A stretch of DNA of 64,000 bases from Streptomyces sp. NBC_01260 (GCF_036226405.1 NZ_CP108464.1:6200001-6264000); one strand, 5' to 3'; counted from the stretch's first letter, positions 1 through 8,855 are shown. A program made the numbers and translations. The notes: generated by a model from the sequence alone, not told the origin.

Positions 1-110
1 ACCGACCAGCCGGCGCCGGTCAGGGCGAGGGCCACCGCACGGCCGATCCCGGAGCCCGCGCCCGTGACCACGGCCGTCTTCGTCTCGGAGTTCAACAGTT
101 TGTTGCTCAT
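1..110 (-). CDS. SDR family oxidoreductase, N-terminal fragment
   Basis: Only the first 36 codons are inside the window; the rest lies before position 1. The translation has the short-chain dehydrogenase/reductase opening, a beta strand followed by the glycine-rich NAD(P)-binding motif TGAGSGIGRAVA at about residues 16-27. The family are Rossmann-fold oxidoreductases; the substrate cannot be told from this piece. The ATG at 108-110 has no clear Shine-Dalgarno, but a -10-like TACGCT (complement of 119-124) lies 8 nt upstream, so the mRNA may be leaderless. It is divergent from phoD. Confidence 0.85.
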   Translation of the reverse strand, partial: MSNKLLNSETKTAVVTGAGSGIGRAVALALTGAGWS

Positions 111-188
111 GGTGCGGCAGCGTACGCCCGGGGTCCGGGCCGGGCGAAGGGTCCCGGCCGTCCTCCCTTCCGGCGGCCGTCCCCTCGT

Positions 189-221
189 CCGGCGGCCGTC
201 CGGCCGCCGGACGGCCGCCGG
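189..221. repeat. Perfect 15-bp inverted repeat in the SDR-phoD gap
   Basis: CCGGCGGCCGTCCGG at 189-203 and its exact reverse complement at 207-221 flank a 3-nt spacer. The sequence TCCGGCGGCCGTCC also occurs as a direct copy at about 169-182. Both neighbouring genes point away from it, so it is not an ordinary gene-end terminator. The rest of the 371-nt gap (111-481) shows no gene. I looked for the GTTCACC direct repeats of a PHO box before phoD and found none convincing. Confidence 0.6.
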
Positions 222-481
222 TGCGGTCCGGTCGAACGGTGCCTCCGGATGGCTGGTTCGCGCTCCCCGGAGTGATTCCGGCACGGGCACCGGCGATTCC
301 CCGGCCGTCCGGCCCGGAGTTAATGATCATGGTCCTGGGTGCATATGCGGAGTTTGCCCCCGGGGACCCATTCCTGCCGCATTCCTCATCCCGGCGACGC
401 CCGCACGACGCGAGCACGACAACCGCTGGATGTGCTGGGCCGGTGGACTTCCCCTCACATCACCAGTCAGGGGAGGGACAG

Positions 482-2116
482 ATGACGCACTCATCGCACC
501 AGCAGGAGCAGGAGCTGCGCGACGCCGCCCGGCACACGGGCCGCCGTCGTTTTCTCACCGTCACCGGTGCCGCCGCCGCGCTCGCCTTCTCGGTCGGGCT
601 GCCGACCGCGGGGGCCGCGGGCGCCGCCGAGCTGGACGCCCGGCAGATCGGCGAGGACCCGTTCACCCTCGGCGTCGCCTCCGGCGACCCGCTGCCCGAC
701 TCCGTCCTGCTGTGGACGAGGCTCGCCCCCCGACCGTACGAGCCCGACAGCGGACTGCCCCGCGCCCGCGTCGAGGTGCGCTGGGAGCTGGCCCGCGACG
801 AGCGCTTCACCCGTGTCGTCCGGCGCGGTTCCGCCACCGCCCACCCGGAGTTCCACCACAGTGTCCACGTGGCGGTCAGGGGCCTGGACGCCGACCGCGT
901 GCTCTACTACCGCTTCCGCGCCGGCAAGTGGACCAGCCCGGTGGGCCGGACCCGCACCGCGCCCGCCCACGGGGCCCGCAACAGCGAACTGCGCCTGGCC
1001 GCCGTGTCCTGCCAGGCCTACCACGACGGCTACTTCACCGCCTACAAGCACCTCGCCCAGGAGGACGTCGACGTCGTCTTCCACCTCGGTGACTACCTCT
1101 ACGAGTACGCCGTGACCGCGACCGGCGGGGCCCGCAACTACACCGACCGCACGCTGCCCGCCCTCTTCAACCGGGAGACGGCCACGCTGGAGGACTACCG
1201 GCTGCGGTACGCCCTCTACAAGTCCGACCCCGATCTGCGCGCCGCCCACGCCGCGCACCCCTTCGTCGTCACCTGGGACGACCACGAGACCGAGAACAAC
1301 TACGCCGGGGACATCCCCGAGAACGACGTGCCGCCGGAGGAGTTCCTGATCCGCCGGGCCGCCGCCTACCGCGCGTACTGGGAGAACCAGCCGCTGCGCG
1401 CCCCGCAGCGGCCGACCGGCCCGGACATGAGGCTCTACCGGCGCCTGCAGTTCGGCAGGCTCGCCCAGTTCGACATCCTCGACACCCGCCAGTACCGCAG
1501 CGACCAGGCGTACGGCGACGGCTGGCAGACCCCCGGACCCGAGTCCGAGGACCCGGCGCGCACCCTGACCGGCGCCGCCCAGGAACGCTGGCTGATCGAC
1601 GGCTGGCGCCACTCGCGGGCCACCTGGAACGTCGTGCCGCAGCAGGTCACCTTCGCCCAGCGGCGCGACGTACCGACCGACGCCTACAAGCTCTCGATGG
1701 ACTCCTGGGACGGATACCCGGCGTCCCGGGACCGGATTCTCAAGGGCGCCGAGTCCGCCGGGGTGGACAACCTGATGGTGCTGACCGGCGATGTCCACGT
1801 CGGCTACGCCTTCGACCTGAAGCGGGACTTCGACGACCCCTCGTCCCGCACCGTCGGCACCGAGATCGTCGCCACGTCCATCACCAGCGGCAAGGACGGC
1901 TCGGAGAAGCCGGCCAACTGGAACAACCTGACGCAGGCCAACCCGCACCTGAAGTTCTACAACGGACGCCGCGGGTACGCCGTCGTCACGCTCCAGGAGC
2001 GGCAGGCGCGGGCCGACTACCGCACGGTGGCCGCCGTCACCAAGCCCGGTTCCCCCGTCACGACGGCCGCCTCCCTCGTCACGGAGGTCGGGAACCAGGG
2101 CCTCACCCCGGCCTGA
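482..2116 (+). CDS. phoD: Alkaline phosphatase, PhoD family, Tat-exported
   Basis: 544-residue secreted phosphomonoesterase/diesterase that releases phosphate from organic phosphorus outside the cell. A twin-arginine signal starts with RRRFL at residues 21-25 and is followed by a hydrophobic stretch. The PhoD N-terminal domain follows (FTLGVASGDPLPDSVLLWTRL-like segment near residue 60). The metallophosphatase core shows HLGDYLYEY, WDDHETENN and LTGDVHVGY, which carry the Ca/Fe ligands of this family. The start at 482 is preceded by GGGGAGGGA; an in-frame upstream start at 221 would put the Tat motif too deep. Transcribed alone. Streptomyces carries several PhoD-type enzymes, so the exact orthologue is uncertain. 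Confidence 0.92.
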   Translation: MTHSSHQQEQELRDAARHTGRRRFLTVTGAAAALAFSVGLPTAGAAGAAELDARQIGEDPFTLGVASGDPLPDSVLLWTRLAPRPYEPDSGLPRARVEVRWELARDERFTRVVRRGSATAHPEFHHSVHVAVRGLDADRVLYYRFRAGKWTSPVGRTRTAPAHGARNSELRLAAVSCQAYHDGYFTAYKHLAQEDVDVVFHLGDYLYEYAVTATGGARNYTDRTLPALFNRETATLEDYRLRYALYKSDPDLRAAHAAHPFVVTWDDHETENNYAGDIPENDVPPEEFLIRRAAAYRAYWENQPLRAPQRPTGPDMRLYRRLQFGRLAQFDILDTRQYRSDQAYGDGWQTPGPESEDPARTLTGAAQERWLIDGWRHSRATWNVVPQQVTFAQRRDVPTDAYKLSMDSWDGYPASRDRILKGAESAGVDNLMVLTGDVHVGYAFDLKRDFDDPSSRTVGTEIVATSITSGKDGSEKPANWNNLTQANPHLKFYNGRRGYAVVTLQERQARADYRTVAAVTKPGSPVTTAASLVTEVGNQGLTPA

Positions 2117-2162
2117 TCCGCACGAGCGGCCCTGGAGCGCGACCGCCGCCCAGGGCCTCTCG

Positions 2163-3161
2163 TCAGAGCGCGTCCACCGGGTAGCGGACGCCGATGCGCT
2201 CACGTACCGCATCGAGCGTCCGCATCACCGCGAGCGACCCGTCCAGCGGTACCAGCGGGGACTCCGTCTCGCCCGCCCGGATCGCCCGCATCACCTCGGC
2301 CGCCTCGAACTGCATCCCCGACAGGCCCTGCGGGCCCGGCCCGGAGGTGATCTCCTCGGGCTCGCGGTCCGCCCGGTGCAGCACGAAACGCTGCGGGTAG
2401 AAGAAGCTGTCCGGGAAGTCGATCCGCCCGGCCGTCCCGATGACCGTGGCGGCCGTCGGGTGGTGCCCGACGATCGAGCAGGCGAGCAGGGCGGTGGCGC
2501 CCGAGTCCCAGCCCAGCAGCATCCCGGTGTTCAGGTCGACGCCCTCCGGCGACAGCAGCGCGTCCGCCTGCACCCGGTCCGGCTCACCCAGCAGCAGCTG
2601 CGCGAACGACACCGGGTAGACCCCGAGGTCCAGCAGCGCACCGCCGCCCAGCGCGGGATCGCGCAGCCGGTGCCCGGCGCCGAAGTCACCGGTGAAGCCG
2701 AAGTCGGCCTGCACGGTACGGATCTCGCCGATCGCCCCGTCCCGCACCAGCTCGGTCATCCGCCGGATGACCGGGTTGCAGTACGTCCACATGGCCTCCA
2801 TCAGGAAGAGGCCGCGGTCCCGGGCGAGCTTCACCAGGTCCAGCGCCTCGGACTCGTTGAGCGTGAACGCCTTCTCGCACAGCACGTGCTTCCCGGCCTC
2901 CAGCGCGAGCGTGGCCGCCTCCCGGTGCGCCGAGTGCGGCGTGGCCACGTACACCACGTCGACCTCGTCGTCGGCGACGAGTCCGGCCCAGCTTCCGTAC
3001 GCCCTGGGTATCGCGAACCGCTCGGCGAACGCCTTCGCCGAGGTGTCCGTACGGGAGGCGACGGCCACCACCTCCGCATCGGGCATCGCCAGCAGGTCAG
3101 CGGTGAAAGCCGCCGCGATGCCACCGGTCGCCAGCACGCCCCAACGGACAGTCCTGCTCAT
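2163..3161 (-). CDS. Gfo/Idh/MocA family oxidoreductase
   Basis: 332-residue NAD(P)-dependent dehydrogenase of the glucose-fructose oxidoreductase/inositol dehydrogenase family. The N-terminal Rossmann segment reads GVLATGGIAAAFTADL, and the typical ATPHSAH and CEKAF motifs follow near residues 85-105. Such enzymes oxidise sugars, inositols or trans-dihydrodiols; the substrate is not predictable here. I chose the ATG at 3161 because GGGAGC lies just upstream. An alternative ATG at 3188 adds nine residues. It is convergent with phoD (46-nt gap) and divergent from the exporter at 3228. Confidence 0.88.
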   Translation of the reverse strand: MSRTVRWGVLATGGIAAAFTADLLAMPDAEVVAVASRTDTSAKAFAERFAIPRAYGSWAGLVADDEVDVVYVATPHSAHREAATLALEAGKHVLCEKAFTLNESEALDLVKLARDRGLFLMEAMWTYCNPVIRRMTELVRDGAIGEIRTVQADFGFTGDFGAGHRLRDPALGGGALLDLGVYPVSFAQLLLGEPDRVQADALLSPEGVDLNTGMLLGWDSGATALLACSIVGHHPTAATVIGTAGRIDFPDSFFYPQRFVLHRADREPEEITSGPGPQGLSGMQFEAAEVMRAIRAGETESPLVPLDGSLAVMRTLDAVRERIGVRYPVDAL

Positions 3162-3227
3162 GCACGCTCCCAAAAAGGTATCGACCATTCCCGCTGAGCT
3201 GAGAGCATAGAGGCGGATTCAACAACA

Positions 3228-4565
3228 ATGGAGATGAGAATGCCGGAGAGCGGCGTCAGCCGGGCCCAGCACGCACACATAGCCGACACCGGCGCCGGGA
3301 CCGGACTTCCCGGCGGGCCCGTCACCTCTCCATCCCGGCAGGCCGCCACGGCGGCGGCCCGGCGCACCGGACTTCTCGTCACCCTGGTCCTCGGCGGTCT
3401 GACCGCGCTGCCGCCGCTGTCCATGGACATGTACCTCCCGGCGCTGCCCGCCGTCACCGACGCGCTGCACGCACCCGCCTCGACCGTCCAGCTCACCCTC
3501 ACCGCCTGCCTCACCGGGATGGCGCTCGGCCAGGTCGTCGTCGGACCGATGAGCGACCGCTGGGGCAGGCGCCGTCCGCTGCTCATCGGCATGATCGTCT
3601 ACGTCTTCGCCACCGCGATCTGTGTCTTCGCCCCGACCGTCGAACTCCTCATCGGCTTCCGGCTGCTCCAGGGCCTCGCGGGCGCGGCCGGTATCGTCAT
3701 CGCCCGTGCGGTGGTGCGTGACATGTACGACGGCATGGAGATGGCCAGGTTCTTCTCCACACTCATGCTGATCTCCGGCGTCGCCCCGGTCATCGCCCCC
3801 GTCATCGGCGGACAGGTCCTGCGGATCACCGACTGGCGGGGCATCTTCGCCGTCCTCACCGTGATCGGCATCCTCCTCACCCTGGTCGTCTGGAAGTGGC
3901 TGCAGGAGACCCTGCCGGCCGGGGAACGGCACACCGGCGGCATCGGCGACGCGCTGCGCACCATGCGCGGGCTGCTCGCCGACCGCGTCTTCACCGGCTA
4001 CATGATCGCGGGCAGCCTGGCCTTCGCCGCCCTCTTCGCGTACGTGAGCGCCTCGCCGTTCGTCGTGCAGGAGATCTATGGCGCCTCGCCGCAGACCTTC
4101 AGCCTGCTCTTCGGCGTCAACTCGGTCGGCCTGATCGTCGTGGGCCAGATCAACGGCAAGATCCTCGTCGGGCGGATCAGCCTCGACAAGGCACTCGGCT
4201 TCGGGCTCGGTGTCATCGTGCTGGCCGCGACGGCGCTGCTGCTGATGACGTCCGGGGTCTTCGGCGACGTCGGACTCCTCCCGGTGGCGTCCGCACTCTT
4301 CGTCCTGATGTCCGCGATGGGTCTCGCGATGCCGAACACCAACGCGCAGGCCCTGATGCGCACCAAGCACGCCGCCGGGTCCGCCTCCGCGCTGCTCGGT
4401 ACGTCGTCGTTCCTGATCGGCGCCATCGCCTCGCCGCTCGTCGGGATCGCGGGGGAGGCGACGGCCGTACCGATGGCCGTCGTGCAGCTCGTGTGCGCGG
4501 TGGGCGCGATGACGTGCTTCCTGGTGCTGTGCCGGCCCTGGCAGCAGGTGGCCGCGAGGCCGTGA
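3228..4565 (+). CDS. Bcr/CflA family multidrug MFS transporter
   Basis: 445-residue inner-membrane drug:proton antiporter of the Bcr/CflA (DHA1) group. After a hydrophilic N-terminus of about 45 residues come 12 predicted membrane segments. The first carries the PLSMDMYLPALP signature of this family, and the loop 2-3 motif appears as DRWGRRRPL. Homologues export bicyclomycin, sulfonamides or chloramphenicol. The short 66-nt divergent gap with the oxidoreductase may hold shared promoter elements. No dedicated regulator is adjacent. Confidence 0.9.
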   Translation: MEMRMPESGVSRAQHAHIADTGAGTGLPGGPVTSPSRQAATAAARRTGLLVTLVLGGLTALPPLSMDMYLPALPAVTDALHAPASTVQLTLTACLTGMALGQVVVGPMSDRWGRRRPLLIGMIVYVFATAICVFAPTVELLIGFRLLQGLAGAAGIVIARAVVRDMYDGMEMARFFSTLMLISGVAPVIAPVIGGQVLRITDWRGIFAVLTVIGILLTLVVWKWLQETLPAGERHTGGIGDALRTMRGLLADRVFTGYMIAGSLAFAALFAYVSASPFVVQEIYGASPQTFSLLFGVNSVGLIVVGQINGKILVGRISLDKALGFGLGVIVLAATALLLMTSGVFGDVGLLPVASALFVLMSAMGLAMPNTNAQALMRTKHAAGSASALLGTSSFLIGAIASPLVGIAGEATAVPMAVVQLVCAVGAMTCFLVLCRPWQQVAARP

Positions 4566-4578
4566 CGGGCAGCGGGCC

Positions 4579-4606
4579 GGGCCGTGGCGCGTGAGGCGTA
4601 CGGCCC
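4579..4606. terminator. Bidirectional terminator hairpin
   Basis: GGGCCGT at 4579-4585 pairs with ACGGCCC at 4600-4606 in the 57-nt gap between two convergent genes. There is no T tract, as is usual for GC-rich actinobacterial terminators. Confidence 0.5.
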
Positions 4607-4622
4607 ACCCGCGGGCCGGCCG

Positions 4623-5948
4623 TCAGTCCGCCGGGACCGACTCCGCCCGCGGATAGCCGATCAGGTGGAGCCGCTCCTTCTCGTCCGTCCAGCGGAACAG
4701 GCCGACCCCCTGTGCCCCCTCCGCGGAGGGCACCCGCACATTCGAGGACAGCGCGTCCGTCGTGCCGGCGGTGACCTCGACCTTGACCGGGAAGCCGACA
4801 CCGGCCAGTACGTCCGCCGCGTTGCGCACGCTCGTCGCCCCGTACGCCGTGCCGTCGTCGGTCACCGACGCCAGCGTCAGCGCCTTCGCGCCCGCGCCGT
4901 TCTCGAAGCAGTAGCCCTTCCTGGCGCTCAGGTCGAACGCGAGGTTCCCGGCCACCAGATAGCTGCCCGAGGGCGAGACGACGGCCTGCGGGTACTGGCC
5001 CGGCTCTATCGCCGGTTTGTGGCACTCCACCGAGACCAGCGGCCTGCCCGTCTCCGAGTTGTGCACCGTCCACAGATCATGGGTCGCGGCGCTCTTCGAC
5101 TTCTTGTCCAGCTGCCACTTCGCCAGCACCACGCCGCGGGCCACCGATGTCGGGATGCCGCTCTGCCGGTCGGTGCCCTTGGGCGCGACGTTCCGGCTGA
5201 ACCAGCCGTTCTGCACCCAGAACTCCCGCGCACCGCTCACCAGCAGGCCCTTCGAGGTGAGCCCGCGCACCTCGGTGAGCTGCTTGCAGGACCCGCAGCC
5301 CTTCGGGTACTTCAGCGACTGGGCCGGGACCTTGCTGATCCTGCCGGTCTTCGGGGACACCACCACGCTGTTGCTCCGGCCGTCGGTGATCAGGATGCCG
5401 GGACCGGTCGCGGTGATGGTCGGAACCGTGTTCCACGGCACCTCGACGCGCTGCCGGGCGCCGTCCTCCACGCTGTACACATCGAGGGAGACGATCGTGT
5501 CGGGCGGGGTGAGCGCGTTCTCGCCGATCTCCCCGTACGCCCAGGTCACGAAGTACTCGTGATCGTCCGCGGTGACCGTGAGCAGCTTCGGGAAGTGGTT
5601 CGCGGCCGGCGGCCGCCACTTCTCGCCGCTCCAGCCGGCCCGCCCGGTATCCGCGTCGATGGTCCGTATCCGGTACTGGCCCCCGGCGGCCCGCACCAGG
5701 TACGCCAGCCGCCCCGTCGTCCTGGAGAGCGCGTAGTCGGGTGAGGTGCCGACGAGCTCCCAGCCGCGCTGTGTCGTGTACGCGGACGGGACGGGCAGCC
5801 GCGTCGCCGGACCGGTGCTCTTCTTCACCGGCTTCTTCGCCTTGCCGTCGTCCTTGCCGCCACCGCCACCGCAGGTGGCCAGCAGAAGCAGCAGAGCGAG
5901 CACCAGCACTCCGGCGACCAGGGTCAGGCGCACGATCTTCTGTCTCAT
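4623..5948 (-). CDS. Membrane-anchored or secreted beta-propeller-like protein
   Basis: 441 residues. A hydrophobic N-terminal segment (about residues 6-28) ends in LLATCGGGGG. This resembles a lipobox but has Thr at -1, so lipidation is uncertain. The mature part repeats short blade-like motifs with Asp-Thr-Gly or Lys-Thr-Gly-Arg turns (for example DADTGRAGW and SPKTGRIS), typical of PQQ/WD-like propellers. It has a few Cys pairs (GCGSCK). No enzymatic motif was recognised; function unknown. ATG at 5948 has GGGGGGA upstream. Divergent from the methyltransferase at 6101. Confidence 0.75.
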   Translation of the reverse strand: MRQKIVRLTLVAGVLVLALLLLLATCGGGGGKDDGKAKKPVKKSTGPATRLPVPSAYTTQRGWELVGTSPDYALSRTTGRLAYLVRAAGGQYRIRTIDADTGRAGWSGEKWRPPAANHFPKLLTVTADDHEYFVTWAYGEIGENALTPPDTIVSLDVYSVEDGARQRVEVPWNTVPTITATGPGILITDGRSNSVVVSPKTGRISKVPAQSLKYPKGCGSCKQLTEVRGLTSKGLLVSGAREFWVQNGWFSRNVAPKGTDRQSGIPTSVARGVVLAKWQLDKKSKSAATHDLWTVHNSETGRPLVSVECHKPAIEPGQYPQAVVSPSGSYLVAGNLAFDLSARKGYCFENGAGAKALTLASVTDDGTAYGATSVRNAADVLAGVGFPVKVEVTAGTTDALSSNVRVPSAEGAQGVGLFRWTDEKERLHLIGYPRAESVPAD

Positions 5949-6100
5949 GGTCCCCCCGATGAGCAATTCCCGACGTCGCGCCGGTCAGCGTAGCAACTGG
6001 CCGGTGACTGTCCGAAGTTCGGTTCTGCGGACGTTCTGTCCCCGTTCTCACGGAGTACGGGAGTGGGTGGAGCCCGGCCCGCTCCACCTACAATTCGTCG

Positions 6101-7102
6101 GTGAACGTCACCCTCCCCACCGCGGACGCCCTGCGTGCGGCACTGGCCGGACTCCTCGACGGGCTGCCGCCCAAGCAGGCCGCCCAGGCCGTCGACCGGC
6201 TCATCGCCAGCTACCGGGGGACCACTCCCACCGACGCCCCGGTGCTCCGCGACCGCTCGGATGTCGCCGCGTACGCCGCCTACCGGATGCCCGCCACCTT
6301 CGAGGCGGTCCGGTCCGCCCTCCACGCCCTGCGCGAGGCCGCCCCGGACTGGGTGCCCGCCACCCACACCGACGTCGGCGGCGGCACCGGAGCGGCGAGC
6401 TGGGCGGTCGCCGGGGCCTGGGAGGGGCCGCGGACCACCGTCCTGGACTGGGCCGAACCCGCGCTCGCGCTCGGCCGCGAACTGGCCGGCGCCTCCGGCG
6501 TCCCGGCGCTGGACTCCGTCGAGTGGCAGCGGGCCCGGATCGGCGAGGACCTCGATCTCGCCGTCACGGACCTGGTGACCGTCTCCTACGTACTCAACGA
6601 GCTGACGCCGCAGGCCCGCACCGCACTCGTCGACGCCGCGGGCCGGGCGGCGCAGGCCGTGGTGATCGTCGAGCCCGGCACCCCCGACGGCTACGCCCGC
6701 GTCATCGAGGCCCGGGACCGGCTGATCGCCGCCGGGTTCACCGTCGCCGCGCCCTGCCCGCACAGCGACGCCTGCCCCATCGTGCCGGGCACGGACTGGT
6801 GCCACTTCTCGGCCCGGGTGAGCCGCTCCTCGCTGCACCGGAAGGTGAAGGGCGGCTCACTGCCGTACGAGGACGAGAAGTTCAGCTACGTGGCGGCCAC
6901 CCGCTTCACCACGTCGCCGGTGGAAGCCCGGGTCACCCGCAGACCGCAGATCCGCAAGGGCCAGGTGCTGCTGGAGCTGTGCACCCGGGACGAGGCCCTC
7001 CAGCGGGCCACGGTCACCAAGCGGCACGGCGAGCTGTACCGGGCCGCCCGGGACACCGACTGGGGCGACGCCTGGCCGCCCCCCGCGCAGGATGCCGGCT
7101 AG
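6101..7102 (+). CDS. Rsm22/METTL17-family small-subunit rRNA methyltransferase-like protein
   Basis: 333 residues of the Rsm22 family, Rossmann-fold SAM-dependent methyltransferase-like proteins linked to the small ribosomal subunit. The SAM motif DVGGGTGAASWA lies at about residues 90-101. Downstream are cysteines 219, 225 and 234 (CPHSDACP...DWCHF) and 294 (LELCTRDE). This matches the four-cysteine layout known to bind a [4Fe-4S] cluster in the mitochondrial relatives. The GTG start has TACAAT at 6089-6094, only 6 nt before it, and no Shine-Dalgarno, so the mRNA is probably leaderless. It overlaps the ddaH end by 4 nt, convergently. Confidence 0.85.
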   Translation: MNVTLPTADALRAALAGLLDGLPPKQAAQAVDRLIASYRGTTPTDAPVLRDRSDVAAYAAYRMPATFEAVRSALHALREAAPDWVPATHTDVGGGTGAASWAVAGAWEGPRTTVLDWAEPALALGRELAGASGVPALDSVEWQRARIGEDLDLAVTDLVTVSYVLNELTPQARTALVDAAGRAAQAVVIVEPGTPDGYARVIEARDRLIAAGFTVAAPCPHSDACPIVPGTDWCHFSARVSRSSLHRKVKGGSLPYEDEKFSYVAATRFTTSPVEARVTRRPQIRKGQVLLELCTRDEALQRATVTKRHGELYRAARDTDWGDAWPPPAQDAG

Positions 7103-7914
7103 CCGCGCAACTCCTGGGTGCAGCACTTCACGCTGCCGCCGCCCTTGAGCAGCTCGCTCAGGTCCATCGGCACCGGCTCGAAACCGCGCGCCCGCAGCGG
7201 GTCGAACAGGCCGCCGGCGGCCTGCGGCAGCAGCACGTGGCGCCCGTCGCTCACCGCGTTCAGCCCGAGCGCGGCGGCGTCCGCCTCGTCCGCGATCAGC
7301 GCGTCGGGGAAGAGCCGGGCCAGCACCGCGAGGCTGCCCGGTGAGAAGGCGGCCGGGTAGTACATGATCTCGTCGGTCGCGTCGTCGAGCACGCTCAGTG
7401 CCGTATCCAGGTGGTAGTAGCGCGGATCGACCAGGTCCAGGCCGATCACCGGCCGCCCGAAGAACTCCTGGGCCTCGTTGTGCGAGAGCGGGCTCGACCG
7501 GAAGCCGCGCCCGGCCAGCAGATACGAGGAGGTCACCGCGAAGTCGCCCTCGCCCTCGTTGACATGGGCCGGCTCGTGGATCTCGGTGAATCCGTTGTCG
7601 CGGAACCAGTCGCGGTGGGCGGCCGCCTCGGCGAACCGCTCCTGGTACGCGAACCGGGCGCCCAGCACCCGGCCGTCGACCACGGTGGCCCCGTTGGCGG
7701 CGAAGACCATGTCGGGCAGCTCGGGGTGGGGGGCGAGCAGTTCGACGGTGTGGCCCAGCGCGCGGTAGCGGTCGCGCAGATCCTCCCACTGGGTCTGCGC
7801 CAGCGGGAGGTCCACGGGTTTGGTGGGGTCCATCCACGGGTTGATGGAATACGTCACCCTGAAATGTGCCGGGGCGCACATCAGGTAGCGGCGGGGTGTG
7901 GCTTCACGAGGCAA
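7099..7914 (-). CDS. ddaH: Dimethylargininase (DDAH)
   Basis: 271-residue guanidino-modifying enzyme that hydrolyses N-omega-methylated arginines to citrulline and methylamines. The fold shows the family's MVFAANGA segment, the catalytic-histidine region YYHLDTALSVL and the C-terminal nucleophile region GGGSVKCCTQE with Cys264/265. The only start that fits is TTG at 7914, preceded by GAGGAG with good spacing; the next in-frame ATG is 11 codons in. It is divergent from the TetR gene at 8098 with the palindrome at 8059-8070 between them, so that TetR may control it. Citrullinating relatives such as ornithine-producing enzymes are less likely. Confidence 0.88.
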   Translation of the reverse strand: MPREATPRRYLMCAPAHFRVTYSINPWMDPTKPVDLPLAQTQWEDLRDRYRALGHTVELLAPHPELPDMVFAANGATVVDGRVLGARFAYQERFAEAAAHRDWFRDNGFTEIHEPAHVNEGEGDFAVTSSYLLAGRGFRSSPLSHNEAQEFFGRPVIGLDLVDPRYYHLDTALSVLDDATDEIMYYPAAFSPGSLAVLARLFPDALIADEADAAALGLNAVSDGRHVLLPQAAGGLFDPLRARGFEPVPMDLSELLKGGGSVKCCTQELRG

Positions 7915-8058
7915 CTAGGGCTCCTCACGAATCGTCGCGGCGGCATTGGTGGCCGCTGCGGCCGGTGCGTCGCACGGGTGTGTGCGTGAGCCCATGGTGC
8001 GCCGTCCGGGGCCCGGCGCACAGTGAACCGATCGGGTTGTTCCCGAGGAGTAATGAGA

Positions 8059-8070
8059 CGATACGTATCG
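8059..8070. promoter_or_regulatory. Perfect 12-bp palindrome, likely TetR operator
   Basis: CGATACGTATCG sits upstream of the TetR gene, overlapping the expected -35 zone of its promoter (-10 TAGATT at 8085-8090, 7 nt before the ATG). It lies in the ddaH-tetR divergent gap. The placement suggests autorepression and possibly control of ddaH. Confidence 0.6.
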
Positions 8071-8097
8071 GCTCGTACCGCTGTTAGATTGGCCGGC

Positions 8098-8712
8098 ATG
8101 GCAGAGAACCGGCCCCCCGACTCCAGTCGCCGCAGCGAGCGGTCCCGCCGAGCGATCCACGACGCGGCGCTCGGCCTGGTCGGCGAGGTGGGGTACGGGC
8201 GGACGACCATCGAGGCCATCGCCGCCCGCGCGGGTGTCGGGAAGCAGACGATCTACCGCTGGTGGCCCTCCAAGGCGGCCGTGCTCCTGGAGGCGTTCAT
8301 CGACCTCGGGAACCGGGCGGCGCAGGACGCGGGGGAGCAGGCCGCCGGATTCCCCGACACCGGGGACCTCGCGGCCGACCTCAAGCTCGTCCTGCGGGCC
8401 ACCGTGGACGAGCTGAACGAGCCGGCCTTCGAGGCGCCGACACGGGCCCTCGCCGCCGCCGGAATCGTCGATCCGCAGCTGGGCGCCGAATTCGTGCAGA
8501 AGCTGCTGGACCCCGGGCTCCAGCTCTACGCCACCCGGCTGCGGGCCGCGCAGGAGGCGGGGCGGGTACGGGCCGACATCGACCCGCGGATCGCCCTGGA
8601 GCTCCTCGTCGGCCCACTCACCCACCGCTGGCTGCTGCGGACCCTGCCGCTCACCCACGCGTACACGGACGCCGTCGTCGACTACGCCCTGCACGGACTC
8701 GCGACCCCCTGA
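8098..8712 (+). CDS. TetR/AcrR family transcriptional regulator
   Basis: 204 residues. The N-terminal helix-turn-helix is clear: an arginine-rich start, then TTIEAIAARAGVGKQTIYRWW at about residues 38-58. The C-terminal half matches the TetR C-terminal ligand/dimer domain type with HRWLLRTLPL near the end. TetR proteins repress from palindromic operators, here probably CGATACGTATCG just upstream. Start at 8098 is chosen because the -10-like TAGATT lies 7 nt upstream (leaderless). The inducer is unknown; candidates for control are itself and ddaH. Confidence 0.88.
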   Translation: MAENRPPDSSRRSERSRRAIHDAALGLVGEVGYGRTTIEAIAARAGVGKQTIYRWWPSKAAVLLEAFIDLGNRAAQDAGEQAAGFPDTGDLAADLKLVLRATVDELNEPAFEAPTRALAAAGIVDPQLGAEFVQKLLDPGLQLYATRLRAAQEAGRVRADIDPRIALELLVGPLTHRWLLRTLPLTHAYTDAVVDYALHGLATP

Positions 8713-8720
8713 ACCGCATC

Positions 8721-8758
8721 CGTCATTTCATGACAAGAGGTGTGATAGTGCTCACCTC
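8721..8758 (+). promoter_or_regulatory. Promoter with two inverted repeats before the prim-pol gene
   Basis: A putative -35 CGTCAT (8721-8726) and -10 GATAGT (8744-8749) are 17 nt apart. GTCAT-N3-ATGAC (8722-8734) covers the -35. GAGGTG-N10-CACCTC (8737-8758) encloses the -10. Such symmetry suggests a repressor or dimeric regulator. A leader of about 100 nt would follow before the ATG at 8856. Confidence 0.45.
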
Positions 8759-8855
8759 ATGCCGTCGATCTCCGCACCTCGCTTCGGGACTCTGGCCACC
8801 CGAGGCGCAGGATGGTGGGACCATGGGCAGGAGCAACGCTGAGGTAAGGGGATAG

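Noticed and set aside
110..481. PHO box upstream of phoD
   Set aside because: No pair of GTTCACC-like direct repeats was found in the gap.
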